A stretch of DNA of 64,000 nucleotides from Streptococcus pneumoniae (GCF_001347015.1 NZ_CFGI01000002.1:62001-126000); one strand, 5' to 3'; shown: positions 28,959-37,451, numbered from the stretch's first letter. Numbers and translations: made by a program. Notes: generated by a model from the sequence alone, not told the origin.

Positions 28959-29459
28959 TCATTTGTTCTTTTCTTTAAAAGATTCATATATTTTTTTATA
29001 TAACTCTTTTATATCTTTTTTCTGAGAATTCAACTCTTCTTTACCGTAGTCAAAGTTTGCTACCACAAATCCCTCGTCAGCATCAGAAAAAGTAAAAAAC
29101 TCTATTTCAATTAGTTTATTATGCTTAGAGTCCTCTATAGTGTCTCCTAAATCATTATTGAATTTCTTCACTTCTTCTTCACGAACCCCGAACCCCGTAG
29201 CAGCTCCATTTGCAATGATGTTTGAAAATACTTCTTCTGAAGATGATACTTCTTTCACAGTTATGAAGTATATAGCTTCTTCCGTTTCTACTTGTCTCAC
29301 TTTATTCCATTTTTCTGTATCACTAGAAGAAAGCGTATAGACTGTTAACTCTACCGTTGGCTTATTGATATTTTCTTTTGTAATCATTTGTTTTCCAAAG
29401 AAGAAAATGGCAAGTACCCCAGTTACAAAGATCAAAGCAATATAAATTATCTTTTTCAT
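28959..29459 (-). CDS. Membrane-anchored exported protein of the bacteriocin cluster
   Basis: A 166-residue protein I do not recognise. One N-terminal membrane segment (about 3-24, YIALIFVTGVLAIFFF) is followed by an extracellular domain rich in Glu, Lys and beta-prone segments (VELTVYTLSSSD, AIYFITVKEVSS, LIEIEFFTFSD) and a charged C-terminal helix. There is no lipobox or Cys. Its ATG overlaps the ATPase stop codon in ATGA, so it is made with the bacteriocin ABC system. An accessory immunity or sensing role is inference from position only. Confidence 0.6.
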   Translation of the reverse strand: MKKIIYIALIFVTGVLAIFFFGKQMITKENINKPTVELTVYTLSSSDTEKWNKVRQVETEEAIYFITVKEVSSSEEVFSNIIANGAATGFGVREEEVKKFNNDLGDTIEDSKHNKLIEIEFFTFSDADEGFVVANFDYGKEELNSQKKDIKELYKKIYESFKEKNK

Positions 29460-30079
29460 ACATTATACCCTATATCTTTCATGTCAATTATCACATCAAC
29501 TTCGTTATAGACAGCTGGATCATGCGTCGCTATTATAACATATTTGTCTTCATCTTTTTCATTTAATAACAAACGAATGATTTCTTTTCCAATCTCACCA
29601 TCTAAAGCTCCTGTGGGCTCATCTGCTAAAATAATTTTACGTGGTTTCATTAACATTCTGGCAATAGCTACACGTTGAGCCTGCCCTCCAGACAATTCAT
29701 ATATTTTTTGATGTAAATAGTCACTTGACAGTCCTACTTTTTCAAGTACGTCAGTTATTGTTTTTTTGTCTTTAGTGATAAGGCTCAGATTATCATATAC
29801 TGTTTTGTTATCTATTAAAGAATAATTCTGAAATACATAGCCAACAGTATTTTTAAAAAAAGTTCTTTCTTTTATCTTCCAAATATCTTGTTTATCAACT
29901 AAAACATTCCCACTGTCAATTTTTTCTAATCTTCCTATAATATTAAGAAGGGTACTTTTACCGGAGCCAGAACCTCCAATCAATGCATAGCTTTTTCCAG
30001 ATTCAAATATTAAATTTAAGTCTGTAAAGATCTTCTTTGAGCCGAAACTTTTTGAAACGTTCAAAAGGTCAATTGTCAT
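29456..30079 (-). CDS. ABC transporter ATPase of the bacteriocin cluster
   Basis: A 207-residue ATPase: Walker A GGSGSGKST, signature LSGGQAQR, Walker B IILADEPTGALD and switch His in ATHDPAVYN. It belongs to the small FtsE/LolD-like type found in lactococcin-972 immunity/export modules. It overlaps both neighbours by 4 nt. Together with the large membrane protein it probably gives export of, or immunity to, the bacteriocin. Codon use is AT-rich like the whole cluster. Confidence 0.85.
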   Translation of the reverse strand: MTIDLLNVSKSFGSKKIFTDLNLIFESGKSYALIGGSGSGKSTLLNIIGRLEKIDSGNVLVDKQDIWKIKERTFFKNTVGYVFQNYSLIDNKTVYDNLSLITKDKKTITDVLEKVGLSSDYLHQKIYELSGGQAQRVAIARMLMKPRKIILADEPTGALDGEIGKEIIRLLLNEKDEDKYVIIATHDPAVYNEVDVIIDMKDIGYNV

Positions 30080-32058
30080 GATTCATCTCCTTTTAAAATT
30101 TTAGTGTAGCTTTCAGATAATTTTCTAAAACTCATTATGATTGACAACATCAAAACTAGCAGAGAAGCCGCTCCAATATATAGCAACTCTATTTGCCCTG
30201 TCATAAGAAATGTAAATAGAATAACCATTGTAATAGTCATCATAAAATATTTGAGACTTGAAATTGCTATATATGTTTTTGACAGACCCAAAATGATTTT
30301 TTTCACATATTCATTCTGTTTTAGAGTAATAAAAAGTTGGACATATTGATAAATGAGTATAAAGACAATACTGTAAATTATCTTCTGCAAGATTTGTGAT
30401 AGTAGAATTTGGTGCTCTAAGGATTGGATCTTTAATTTCACAATTTGGTAAACATCTACTGGATTCATTGAGAAATTCAACGGGACAGTCATCTCATTTA
30501 TTTTTTTTACCGCTTCAGGACTAAAAAGAGATTTATATAGTATGTTACTAGCCAAAGAAAATTTATTATTTTCCATCATTTTGTCCGTATCTAAAACAAC
30601 AACTATATTATCTTTGCTATCTGCTACATTTGCCAGCGGTAAAATATCTTTCATTTTAAGATTATTATCAGCATCCTCATTAAAATAAAAAATTTTTTCC
30701 CCATCAGGAATTATTTGTACTGCAAGCTGTTCTTTTGTATAGTTTGTTCCAATAAATTGTTCTGCTACAACTGTATTCTCAATAGATTTCTGGTTTTCTT
30801 TCCACTTCTCAGGAATATAGATGGTTGCTATCTTATTATCTAAAAGATAATAGTTTGTTCCATTTACTTTATTTTGTAGGTTAGCACCTGTTTGATTAAT
30901 ATAAATCAACTCTTTATTTATTTCTGGATTCGTTATCCCGTCATTTTCTAATTGTTTAGAAAAATTTTCTATAACATGTGAAGTTTTCATGAAATCTGGA
31001 ACATATGCCGAAGATCGTTCTATATATAAAAAATCTAAGTTTTTTAAGGCAGCAACTATCTGTAGATACTGACCATCTGAATCACTAACTTCTCCATTTT
31101 TAGCAGAGTTACTTTCAATTCCAAGGAACTCAATCCTTCTCCAGTCTTTTACTGTGTCCCATGGTACTAAATTCTGTATTTGTATGTTCATACTAGATTG
31201 ACTACTCTTTGTTTCTTGTAAAAAAATTCCTGAGACAAAGATGATAATCGAAATGATGACAAGCCATACGACAAAAATAAGTTTATTTTTCGCCTTGTTT
31301 TTGATAATTTCAATGGGCTTTTCAATCTGAATCGTCAACCAAAATAAAACAAAAGTAATAAGATCAATGATTTGAAATAGTATAAAATTCGTTAAAAGCA
31401 GAGAGAAAAATAACTTAGAACTATAGGTGAAGAAACCATTACCCAAAAAAGAACTGTAAGAAATCATCAATAAAGCCATCATAATCAGTTCAAAAATAAT
31501 AGAAATGACATACTCTCTTCTAAGGTCGTATACAGGCAAGCCCAAAGAACGTCGTATCACTCCTTCTTTGATCTGCCTCGTTCGAACAACAAATAAAACA
31601 ACTAATAAAGTTAAGTAAATGGAACCCATTAACAGTATTCTTAAAGTTCCAGTGAATTGTAATATTCCTCCTATATACCAAGGATAAGCCATATATACTG
31701 TTTGTAGTCCCGTCATCGTAAGTGGTTTCAAACTGTCTACATCTATTTTCCCAAGTGTGTAATACATCCCTACTATTGGTGCTGACTTTAATTGTTCATT
31801 ATTTACATCATCAAAATTTACATACTTCAACTGACCCGAACTCTGAACGATTGGCTTGTAAATGGTAACCTTTTCCGTTTTTGATAAGTCACGAACCATT
31901 TCGTATATTTCGTTATTAGAAAGATTACTTTTTCCTTGGATAGAAAAAGCACCATCAATTGGTAAAGGTATAGGGATTTCGGTATCACTAATAGTGACCA
32001 GACCAATTGTAGCAATCAAACAAAAGAAGAATCCAATAATACATAATTTTAATTTCAT
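30076..32058 (-). CDS. Bacteriocin-associated integral membrane protein (DUF1430-type)
   Basis: About 660 residues, with the architecture of the membrane proteins paired with lactococcin-972 peptides: an N-terminal segment, four segments at about 130-280, a long extracellular loop (about 285-540) and three or four C-terminal segments. It is FtsX-like in overall plan. The sequence following the third segment (VVRTRQIKEGVIRRSLGLPVYDL, cut here for description) is a typical FtsX cytoplasmic coupling loop. I place the start at the ATG at 32058; a TTG two codons earlier also fits. The ribosome site is weak in either case. Confidence 0.75.
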   Translation of the reverse strand: MKLKLCIIGFFFCLIATIGLVTISDTEIPIPLPIDGAFSIQGKSNLSNNEIYEMVRDLSKTEKVTIYKPIVQSSGQLKYVNFDDVNNEQLKSAPIVGMYYTLGKIDVDSLKPLTMTGLQTVYMAYPWYIGGILQFTGTLRILLMGSIYLTLLVVLFVVRTRQIKEGVIRRSLGLPVYDLRREYVISIIFELIMMALLMISYSSFLGNGFFTYSSKLFFSLLLTNFILFQIIDLITFVLFWLTIQIEKPIEIIKNKAKNKLIFVVWLVIISIIIFVSGIFLQETKSSQSSMNIQIQNLVPWDTVKDWRRIEFLGIESNSAKNGEVSDSDGQYLQIVAALKNLDFLYIERSSAYVPDFMKTSHVIENFSKQLENDGITNPEINKELIYINQTGANLQNKVNGTNYYLLDNKIATIYIPEKWKENQKSIENTVVAEQFIGTNYTKEQLAVQIIPDGEKIFYFNEDADNNLKMKDILPLANVADSKDNIVVVLDTDKMMENNKFSLASNILYKSLFSPEAVKKINEMTVPLNFSMNPVDVYQIVKLKIQSLEHQILLSQILQKIIYSIVFILIYQYVQLFITLKQNEYVKKIILGLSKTYIAISSLKYFMMTITMVILFTFLMTGQIELLYIGAASLLVLMLSIIMSFRKLSESYTKILKGDES

Positions 32059-32124
32059 AAGCAATTACCATATTACAAAAGACTCTATTTTATAATTGGG
32101 TCTCTTGTTTTCATAAATTATTTT

Positions 32125-32493
32125 TTAAAATCTATAATAATCCCAATATGCATTTAAGCGAACATCGTTCCAAGATTTTGTTGCACTTGAATATGCCCAT
32201 CCATAATCTTTTTTATCCTGAGCTTTAACTGTCCCCCAAAAATTCGTTACTGAAGATTTTGATCCAATATTATCTGGAGAACTAACAAAGTAATTCGAAT
32301 AACCATAGTTATCATTTACACCATATTCCCATACATCAATAATCGGATATAGAACTGGGATTGCTGTAGTTACACTACCAACACTAGCTGTAATAGCAAA
32401 TCCAAAACTGAAAAAACTTGTAGCCAGCAAAATGAACTTCTTCTTAGTAAATTTTTTGTATTTTACTTCTCCTTGAATTATAATATTTGACAA
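32125..32493 (-). CDS. Lactococcin-972 family bacteriocin precursor, start uncertain
   Basis: A precursor with a basic N-terminus (KYKKFTKKK), hydrophobic signal segment (FILLATSFFSFGFAITASVG) and a Tyr/Trp-rich mature part carrying the family pattern: VWEYGVN, YSNYF, SSVTNFWG, GWAYSSATKSW and the C-terminal NAYWDYYRF. Lactococcin 972 blocks septum formation by binding lipid II. Pneumococcal members have been called streptococcins. No ATG or GTG lies in frame before the signal segment. The listed start is a TTG, but a TATAAT box overlaps the first codons, and AAGGAG lies after it. Expression therefore needs checking. Confidence 0.75.
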   Translation of the reverse strand: MSNIIIQGEVKYKKFTKKKFILLATSFFSFGFAITASVGSVTTAIPVLYPIIDVWEYGVNDNYGYSNYFVSSPDNIGSKSSVTNFWGTVKAQDKKDYGWAYSSATKSWNDVRLNAYWDYYRF

Positions 32494-32600
32494 AAACTCA
32501 GTAATAATTCTCTATTTTAAAATTGAACACATTTATTTGTAAGTGTTTACAATATTAATTTAATACTAATATTTTAGTTTGTCAAGTATTTATAGTATAT
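32480..32600 (-). promoter_or_regulatory. Bacteriocin promoter region with inverted repeat
   Basis: Two possible promoters on the minus strand. The distal one has TTGACA (32585-32580) and a weak TAAATT about 17 nt on. The proximal one has TATAAT just before AAGGAG. Between them TTGTAA-GTGT-TTACAA (32538-32553) is a perfect 6-4-6 inverted repeat suited to a dimeric repressor. The surroundings are strongly AT-rich. Confidence 0.45.
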
Positions 32601-32697
32601 TTTTTATTGATAAAATGGGATTATCTATAAAGGCGATTTACAAATCGATAAAAAAATTATCCAACTTACCCAGTCAGCAAAATCGGCCGTTACAGTT

Positions 32698-32751
32698 TTT
32701 GTTACCTTTGTTATAAAAATAGGTTGACAATAATTACTCTACGAGTATAAT
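32698..32751 (+). promoter_or_regulatory. bioY promoter with BirA-like operator
   Basis: TTGACA (32724-32729), 16-nt spacer, TATAAT (32746-32751). TTTGTTACC (32698-32706), 15 nt, then GGTTGACAA (32722-32730) resembles the Firmicute BirA box (TTGTTAACC, 14-16 nt, GGTTAACAA) and covers the -35. Biotin-dependent repression is inferred. Confidence 0.6.
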
Positions 32752-32784
32752 AGTTACTATACATGAGAAAAGAGGTTAACTATT

Positions 32785-33321
32785 TTGAAAAAAGCTCACG
32801 TTTATGCTATCCCTGCTATTGGGGCTGCTCTCATTGCTGTTTTGGCACAAATCAGTCTTCCAATTGGACCTGTCCCCTTCACTCTGCAAAACTTTGCAAT
32901 CGGCTTGATTGCCACTGTCTTTAGACCTAGAGAGGCTGTACTTTCTGTCGGACTCTATCTTCTTCTAGGTGCTATCGGTCTTCCTGTCTTTGCAGGAGGT
33001 GGAGCTGGATTGCAGGCGTTGGTTGGTCCTACTGCGGGTTATCTTTGGTTTTATCTTGTATACTCTGGACTTACTTCCTCTCTAACCAACAGCAAGAGTG
33101 GTGTTGTCAAGATTTTTCTTGCAAACCTCTTGGGTAATGCCCTTGTCTTTGTCGGCGGGATTCTCAGCTTGCATTTTCTAGCTGGAATGGCATTTGAAAA
33201 AGCTCTTGTTGTGGGGGTATTTCCCTTTATCATCCCAGATCTTGGTAAAATTATTGCTATTAGTATTATTAGCCGTCCACTACTTCAACGCCTTAAAAAT
33301 CAGGCTTACTTTGCTAACTAA
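32785..33321 (+). CDS. bioY: Biotin ECF transporter substrate-binding component BioY
   Basis: A 178-residue integral membrane S component that captures biotin and works with ECF ATPases encoded elsewhere. About six membrane segments. BioY signatures are QISLPIGPVPFTLQNFAI, GLYLLLGAIGLPVFAGG and the GPTAGYLWF loop; the end carries IPDLGKIIAISII. The start is a TTG with GAGG about 9 nt upstream; the nearest upstream ATG is out of frame. A strong promoter with a BirA-like box precedes it and a terminator follows. No biotin synthesis genes are nearby, so import is its likely role. Confidence 0.93.
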   Translation: MKKAHVYAIPAIGAALIAVLAQISLPIGPVPFTLQNFAIGLIATVFRPREAVLSVGLYLLLGAIGLPVFAGGGAGLQALVGPTAGYLWFYLVYSGLTSSLTNSKSGVVKIFLANLLGNALVFVGGILSLHFLAGMAFEKALVVGVFPFIIPDLGKIIAISIISRPLLQRLKNQAYFAN

Positions 33322-33322
33322 A

Positions 33323-33360
33323 AAAGGATATCGAGTTGTCATAACTCAGTATCCTTTTCT
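33323..33360. terminator. Terminator of bioY, probably shared with the convergent YdbC gene
   Basis: AAAGGATAtcGAGTT pairs with AACTCagTATCCTTT over GTCAT, followed by TCTTTTATTTT; A-rich on the other side. Confidence 0.85.
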
Positions 33361-33374
33361 TTTATTTTGACAAC

Positions 33375-33590
33375 TTAGTTACCTTTAAAAGCATCCACCA
33401 TTGTTTGAAATTCTTCATTGGAGAGAGTAATCCCTTTGCCCATTTTAGTATGATCTGGACTCCAAGCACGAATATCAAACTTTGCAGGGGCACCATTAAA
33501 GCTCACACGGTTAATTTCCTTGGTCCAACCTTTTTCGTTTTCAGAAAGAGTCAACAAGTGCTCTTCAATTTCAAATGTAAATTCTGCCAT
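33375..33590 (-). CDS. YdbC family PC4-like protein
   Basis: A 71-residue protein of the YdbC family, related to the eukaryotic coactivator PC4 and able to bind single-stranded DNA or RNA as a dimer. The seen features are a beta-rich first half (AEFTFEIEEHLLTLSEN, NRVSFNGAPAKFDIRAW), SPDHTKMGKGITLS and a C-terminal helix ending DAFKGN. Full family length. GGAG lies before the ATG. It is transcribed alone, convergent with bioY. Confidence 0.8.
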   Translation of the reverse strand: MAEFTFEIEEHLLTLSENEKGWTKEINRVSFNGAPAKFDIRAWSPDHTKMGKGITLSNEEFQTMVDAFKGN

Positions 33591-33688
33591 TTTCTTCTCC
33601 TTTTTTAGCTTTCATCTGATTATTCGTAAAATCTTGTAGATTTTAGGAAAATTTTATATAATATTGATATAAAAGAAGGGAGGCCAAT

Positions 33689-34009
33689 ATGAGACATAAA
33701 TTCCAGCAAATTCTAGGTAAAATACATGACTTTTTAAATGGACATGACCAACCTGACCAGACTGAAAGCAACTCCCTTACAGCCACTATTGAAGAGGCTA
33801 TCCAGAAACAAACTGCTGTTCACCTTATCTTGTCTGAGACAAGCTTTACAGGTGACATCATCAAATACGATCAGCAAGGCCAGCAAATTATCGTGAAAAA
33901 TTTTGCTAAAAATGTGACCCGTATTATCCGCATAAGCGATATTCAACGCCTGAGATTTGTCCCTTCAACTGTCCAAACAGCTCAAAAAAATAGATTTAAG
34001 AAAGAGTGA
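33689..34009 (+). CDS. Small conserved protein, possibly YolD-like
   Basis: A 106-residue soluble protein. An N-terminal helix (about 1-20) and a polar linker precede a beta-barrel-like segment (about 30-95: VHLILSETSFTGDIIKYD, QQIIVKNF, IIRISDIQRLRF), which resembles the YolD-like fold. The end is basic. I am not sure of the family and cannot give a function. AGGGAGG precedes the ATG, and a hairpin shared with the next convergent gene ends the transcript. Confidence 0.6.
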   Translation: MRHKFQQILGKIHDFLNGHDQPDQTESNSLTATIEEAIQKQTAVHLILSETSFTGDIIKYDQQGQQIIVKNFAKNVTRIIRISDIQRLRFVPSTVQTAQKNRFKKE

Positions 34010-34039
34010 GATGTAGTTGCTTCATCCCACTCTTTTTTC
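34003..34039. terminator. Bidirectional terminator
   Basis: AAGAGTGaGATG pairs with CATCcCACTCTT over a short loop, with TTTTTT after it on the plus strand and an A run before it. It lies between two convergent stop codons. Confidence 0.85.
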
Positions 34040-34378
34040 TTAGCGAACTTGTTCAAAATGTAAATGAACCGCGATATGGTCACCATAACCACTTCTCTCC
34101 AAGTCACGTTGTAAACGATAAGAAATGTAGTGTTCTGCAATGGTAATGTAACCTGCACCCAATAAACGATGTTCAACCATAGATTGAATCATACTGATAG
34201 TCGCACGTTCCACCTTGGCTTCTTCCAAATCCAAAACCACTTTCTTAGTGACTTGTGCAAGGTTTTGACGTAAATCATCTGTCAATACATAGACAGTCTG
34301 GGCTGCCTTTAAGATAGCTTGGTAAATCTTATCTGGATTAAATTCAGCAATTTCGCCATTACGTTTGATTACTTGCAT
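34040..34378 (-). CDS. Stand-alone ATP-cone domain protein
   Basis: A 112-residue protein consisting almost only of an ATP-cone: VIKRNGEIAEFNPDKIYQAI is the nucleotide-binding signature, followed by three helices and EHYISYRLQRDLE. ATP-cones normally sit at the N-terminus of ribonucleotide reductase or in NrdR as a nucleotide sensor. NrdR's zinc ribbon is absent here. It ends the rimM-trmD run, 11 nt after trmD. Role unknown; allosteric partner or nucleotide sensor is inference. Confidence 0.75.
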   Translation of the reverse strand: MQVIKRNGEIAEFNPDKIYQAILKAAQTVYVLTDDLRQNLAQVTKKVVLDLEEAKVERATISMIQSMVEHRLLGAGYITIAEHYISYRLQRDLERSGYGDHIAVHLHFEQVR

Positions 34379-34389
34379 AGGTTTCTCCT

Positions 34390-35109
34390 TTATTCTTTGT
34401 TTTCTTTGATTTCTGCCAGCATTTTTTCTTCTTCTGCTGTCAGTTGATAATGTTCAAGCAAATCCGGTCTGCGTTCATAGGTTTTCTTTAAACTCTCATA
34501 CAGGCGCCACTGACGAATCTTTTCATGGTGGCCACTCATCAATACATCTGGCACGACCATACCTCGATAATCATAGGGACGTGTGTACTGAGGATATTCG
34601 AGAAGGCCAGAAGAAAAACTATCATCTTGGTGACTAGACTCCTTACCAATCACTTCTGGAATCAGGCGAACAGTCGCATCAATCATGGTCATAGCTGCCA
34701 ATTCTCCTCCAGTTAAGACATAATCACCTAGAGAAATCTCATCTGTTACCAAGGTCTTGATCCGCTCATCATAGCCCTCATAGTGACCGCAGATAAAGAT
34801 AAGTTCTTCCTCTTGAGCCAAATCCTCAGCATAAGCCTGATCAAACTGCTTTCCAGCAGGATCGAGGAGAATGACACGCGGATTTTTCTTTTCAATAGCA
34901 TCAAAGGCATCGAAAATGGGTTGGGCTCGGAGCAGCATCCCCTGACCGCCTCCATAGGGCTCATCGTCGACATGGCGGGCCTTTTCAGCCTTTTCTCGAA
35001 AATTATGATACTGGATATCCAAGAGCCCTTTTTCACGTGCCTTTCCAACGATTGAGTGCTCTAGCGGAGAAAACATCTCTGGAAAAAGGGTTAAAATATC
35101 AATCTTCAT
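34390..35109 (-). CDS. trmD: tRNA (guanine-N1)-methyltransferase TrmD
   Basis: SPOUT-class enzyme that methylates G37 of tRNA with SAM and prevents +1 frameshifting; essential. Knot signatures are [22 protein letters not shown] and [18 protein letters not shown], and HHEKIRQWR lies near the end. The 239-residue length is standard. It overlaps rimM by 11 nt, an arrangement conserved across bacteria. Confidence 0.96.
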   Translation of the reverse strand: MKIDILTLFPEMFSPLEHSIVGKAREKGLLDIQYHNFREKAEKARHVDDEPYGGGQGMLLRAQPIFDAFDAIEKKNPRVILLDPAGKQFDQAYAEDLAQEEELIFICGHYEGYDERIKTLVTDEISLGDYVLTGGELAAMTMIDATVRLIPEVIGKESSHQDDSFSSGLLEYPQYTRPYDYRGMVVPDVLMSGHHEKIRQWRLYESLKKTYERRPDLLEHYQLTAEEEKMLAEIKENKE

Positions 35110-35617
35110 CGTCTAACCCTTCTAAGATTTCCACATCGACGCGGTTATTTGGAATATCAACATTGAGAACCACTGGTGGGATATAAGGCAAGAGTAAGTC
35201 ACGTTTACCTTTTCGCTTGACCACCCAGACATCGTTGGCACCTGGTTGCAGGATTTCCTTGATGGTTCCAATCAAATTATCACCCTCATAGACTTCCAAA
35301 CCGATAATCTCGTGATAATAAAATTCACCATCGTCTAGGTCATTCAAATCTTCCTCAGCAACCTTGAGACTGTATCCCTTGTACTTTTCGATAGCGTTGA
35401 TATGGTACATATCTTTGAATTTAATAATGTCAAAGTTCTTCTGTTTACGGTGGCTAGCGATGGTCACTGTTTGAACGAACTGATCTTTTTCATCAAACAA
35501 GGCCAGCTCAGTACCTTTTTTAAACCGTTCTTCTGCAAAATCCGTCACAGACAAGACTCGCATCTCACCCTGCAACCCTTGCGTATTAACGATTTTCCCA
35601 ACATTAAAGTAGTTCAT
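35099..35617 (-). CDS. rimM: 16S rRNA processing protein RimM
   Basis: A 172-residue ribosome maturation factor that binds S19 in the 30S head. The N-terminal half is a RimM beta barrel ([19 protein letters not shown]) and the C-terminal half a PRC barrel ([33 protein letters not shown]). It is coupled to trmD. The gene 30 nt upstream encodes an unrelated alpha/beta hydrolase. Confidence 0.95.
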   Translation of the reverse strand: MNYFNVGKIVNTQGLQGEMRVLSVTDFAEERFKKGTELALFDEKDQFVQTVTIASHRKQKNFDIIKFKDMYHINAIEKYKGYSLKVAEEDLNDLDDGEFYYHEIIGLEVYEGDNLIGTIKEILQPGANDVWVVKRKGKRDLLLPYIPPVVLNVDIPNNRVDVEILEGLDDED

Positions 35618-35647
35618 CTTGTCTCCTGTAGTCTCCTTCTTTCCATC

Positions 35648-36436
35648 TTATTCTGACAATTCTCGAATAATAGTCGCAATTTTTTCGGATTCAGACCACT
35701 GTAAATAATGGTGATTCCCTCCTAAAATGAGTTTAGTATTGGAAGTCCAATATTCTGATTCTCTGTACTCTTTTTCTCTATAAGGCTGACAAAAAACAAA
35801 TACAGGAATATGAGCTTCTATAGATACATCCTCAAAATCTTCCTCAGTAATCTCTCCAGATATCTGAAATCCTGGATTTTGATTTTCCAACTCTGAACCT
35901 TTTTCTTGCATTATTTCCCAGATTTCTTTATTCGTTTCAGGACTAAATGTTGCTTGAGTTAGATTCTTCAAATAAAGTTCAGGACCACACTCGTCAATCA
36001 GCCTCATCTGCTCTTCCATTTCTGGATAAGGAGTTTCTGAAAAATCAGCAAACATGACGTTTTTAGTTGTCGGTTCAATTGCTAGTAAAGCCTGACACTT
36101 AATTGGTTTCTTGAGCAATTTACAAGCTAAAATTCCACTCAAACTATGTACACAAAGTATATATTCAGAAATCCCTAATTCTTCAAGTACTTCATAAACT
36201 GCATCTACAAGATTATCCAGATTTTTGTCAGATTGGTCATGAATCGGACTCCTTCCTGTGTTTGGAAAATCAATTGTCAAATAACCAATTGTGGGCGGCA
36301 GTTTTTCGAGTATAAGTGAAAAATTTTCATAACTTGGTAGCAAACCTGCTCCGTTTAGACAAACTAGCACTTTCTTTTGCTTTCGATAAGTAACAGAGAG
36401 ACTACCAATTTCTGTAGATACTTCAATCCTCTTCAT
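35648..36436 (-). CDS. Alpha/beta hydrolase
   Basis: About 262 residues with the alpha/beta-hydrolase fold: the oxyanion strand LVCLNGAG, the TIDFPNTGRS loop, the nucleophile elbow CVHSLSGILA (Ser in H-S-x-S-G form) and the C-terminal catalytic His in GGNHHYLQW. Substrate unknown; no signal peptide. The ATG at 36436 is preceded by GGA at 7 nt; a GTG four codons upstream is an alternative. It lies 30 nt before rimM, separating rimM-trmD from rpsP-khpA. Confidence 0.8.
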   Translation of the reverse strand: MKRIEVSTEIGSLSVTYRKQKKVLVCLNGAGLLPSYENFSLILEKLPPTIGYLTIDFPNTGRSPIHDQSDKNLDNLVDAVYEVLEELGISEYILCVHSLSGILACKLLKKPIKCQALLAIEPTTKNVMFADFSETPYPEMEEQMRLIDECGPELYLKNLTQATFSPETNKEIWEIMQEKGSELENQNPGFQISGEITEEDFEDVSIEAHIPVFVFCQPYREKEYRESEYWTSNTKLILGGNHHYLQWSESEKIATIIRELSE

Positions 36437-36854
36437 AAAGAAATCCACTCGTTCTATATAATGAATTATTAAAAATCCTTATCCTTTATTTTATCACGTT
36501 CCAAGGATTTTCTCAAGTTGGAGAAAAAAGACACTATAGATATTATCCCTCTAAAAATCCTCGTAACTTCTCAAAGTAACTTCCATCTCTCTCTCCCAAA
36601 ACTGGAAGTTACTCTAAAACGACTTTGTTTTAGGGCTATTTGTCGTGCACTTTTTTCTGAGTCTTTTCGCTTTTGAACCCTTATATATCAAGAAAAAGAA
36701 AATCAGTGGAAGTTAGTCTCAGACGGATTTCCACTGATTTCACGCGTTTTTCTAATACTAAAAGCTAGGTTGTGGAAAACTGGAAGTTAGTTTGGGAATT
36801 TACCCTCTAAAAATCCTTCCAAATCCTGATGAGGCTATTTTACACTTCTCCTCG
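36437..36854. other. Gene-free region with decayed repeats
   Basis: About 420 bp without a credible gene. It holds CCCTCTAAAAATCCT twice (36547-36561, 36803-36817), AAAACTGGAAGTTA twice (36598-36611, 36776-36789), and a 12-bp inverted repeat AAATCAGTGGAA/TTCCACTGATTT (36700-36711, 36729-36740). The layout looks like a decayed inserted element; I cannot name it. Confidence 0.6.
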
Positions 36855-36880
36855 CAAAAAAGCGAGACATTCGTCCCGCT
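36855..36880 (-). terminator. Terminator of rpsP-khpA
   Basis: Minus strand AGCGGGAC-GAAT-GTCTCGCT followed by TTTTTT, just after the khpA stop codon. Confidence 0.85.
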
Positions 36881-36884
36881 CTTC

Positions 36885-37124
36885 TTATTTTTCGTCAATA
36901 ACGATTCTTACTTTTTTGTCTTCAGTTGGGACAGAGTAGACAATCGTTCTTATCGCAGAAATAGTGCGACCCTTACGACCGATTACACGACCCACATCAC
37001 TTTGATCAAGATCCAAATGATATTCCAAAAACTCTGGTGTATCTTCAATCTTGATAGTTAAGGCATCTGGTTGTGAAATCAAGGGTTTCACAATCGCAAT
37101 AATGAGATTTTCAATCGTATCCAT
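36885..37124 (-). CDS. khpA: KH-domain RNA-binding protein KhpA
   Basis: A 79-residue single-KH protein. The GxxG loop is [16 protein letters not shown]. In pneumococcus KhpA pairs with KhpB (EloR) and affects cell elongation and division through RNA binding. It follows rpsP by 19 nt in the usual order and ends with a terminator. Length and motif are intact. Confidence 0.93.
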   Translation of the reverse strand: MDTIENLIIAIVKPLISQPDALTIKIEDTPEFLEYHLDLDQSDVGRVIGRKGRTISAIRTIVYSVPTEDKKVRIVIDEK

Positions 37125-37143
37125 CTGTCAACCTACTTTAAAC

Positions 37144-37416
37144 TTATTTTGAGAATTTAGAATCGTGGAATTTCTTCAATACACCTTCTTTTGAAAGGAT
37201 GTTGCGAACTGTATCTGAAGGCTGAGCTCCATCAGCCAACCATGCAAGAACGCGGTCTTCTTTCAAAGTTACTTGGTTTTCAGCAACAAGTGGGTTGTAA
37301 GTTCCAACTGTTTCGATGAAACGTCCGTCACGTGGTGAACGTGAATCTGCTACGTTGATACGGTAGAAAGGTTTTTTCTTAGAACCCATACGAGTCAAAC
37401 GGATTTTAACTGCCAT
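37144..37416 (-). CDS. rpsP: 30S ribosomal protein S16
   Basis: A 90-residue ribosomal protein beginning [20 protein letters not shown], the diagnostic S16 start, with [16 protein letters not shown] and [17 protein letters not shown] further on. It is the first gene of rpsP-khpA and has a near-consensus promoter 65-90 nt upstream and a palindromic hairpin in the leader. Confidence 0.97.
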   Translation of the reverse strand: MAVKIRLTRMGSKKKPFYRINVADSRSPRDGRFIETVGTYNPLVAENQVTLKEDRVLAWLADGAQPSDTVRNILSKEGVLKKFHDSKFSK

Positions 37417-37451
37417 TTTTAAAGTCTCTTTTCTTATTTTTTATTTCGGTG

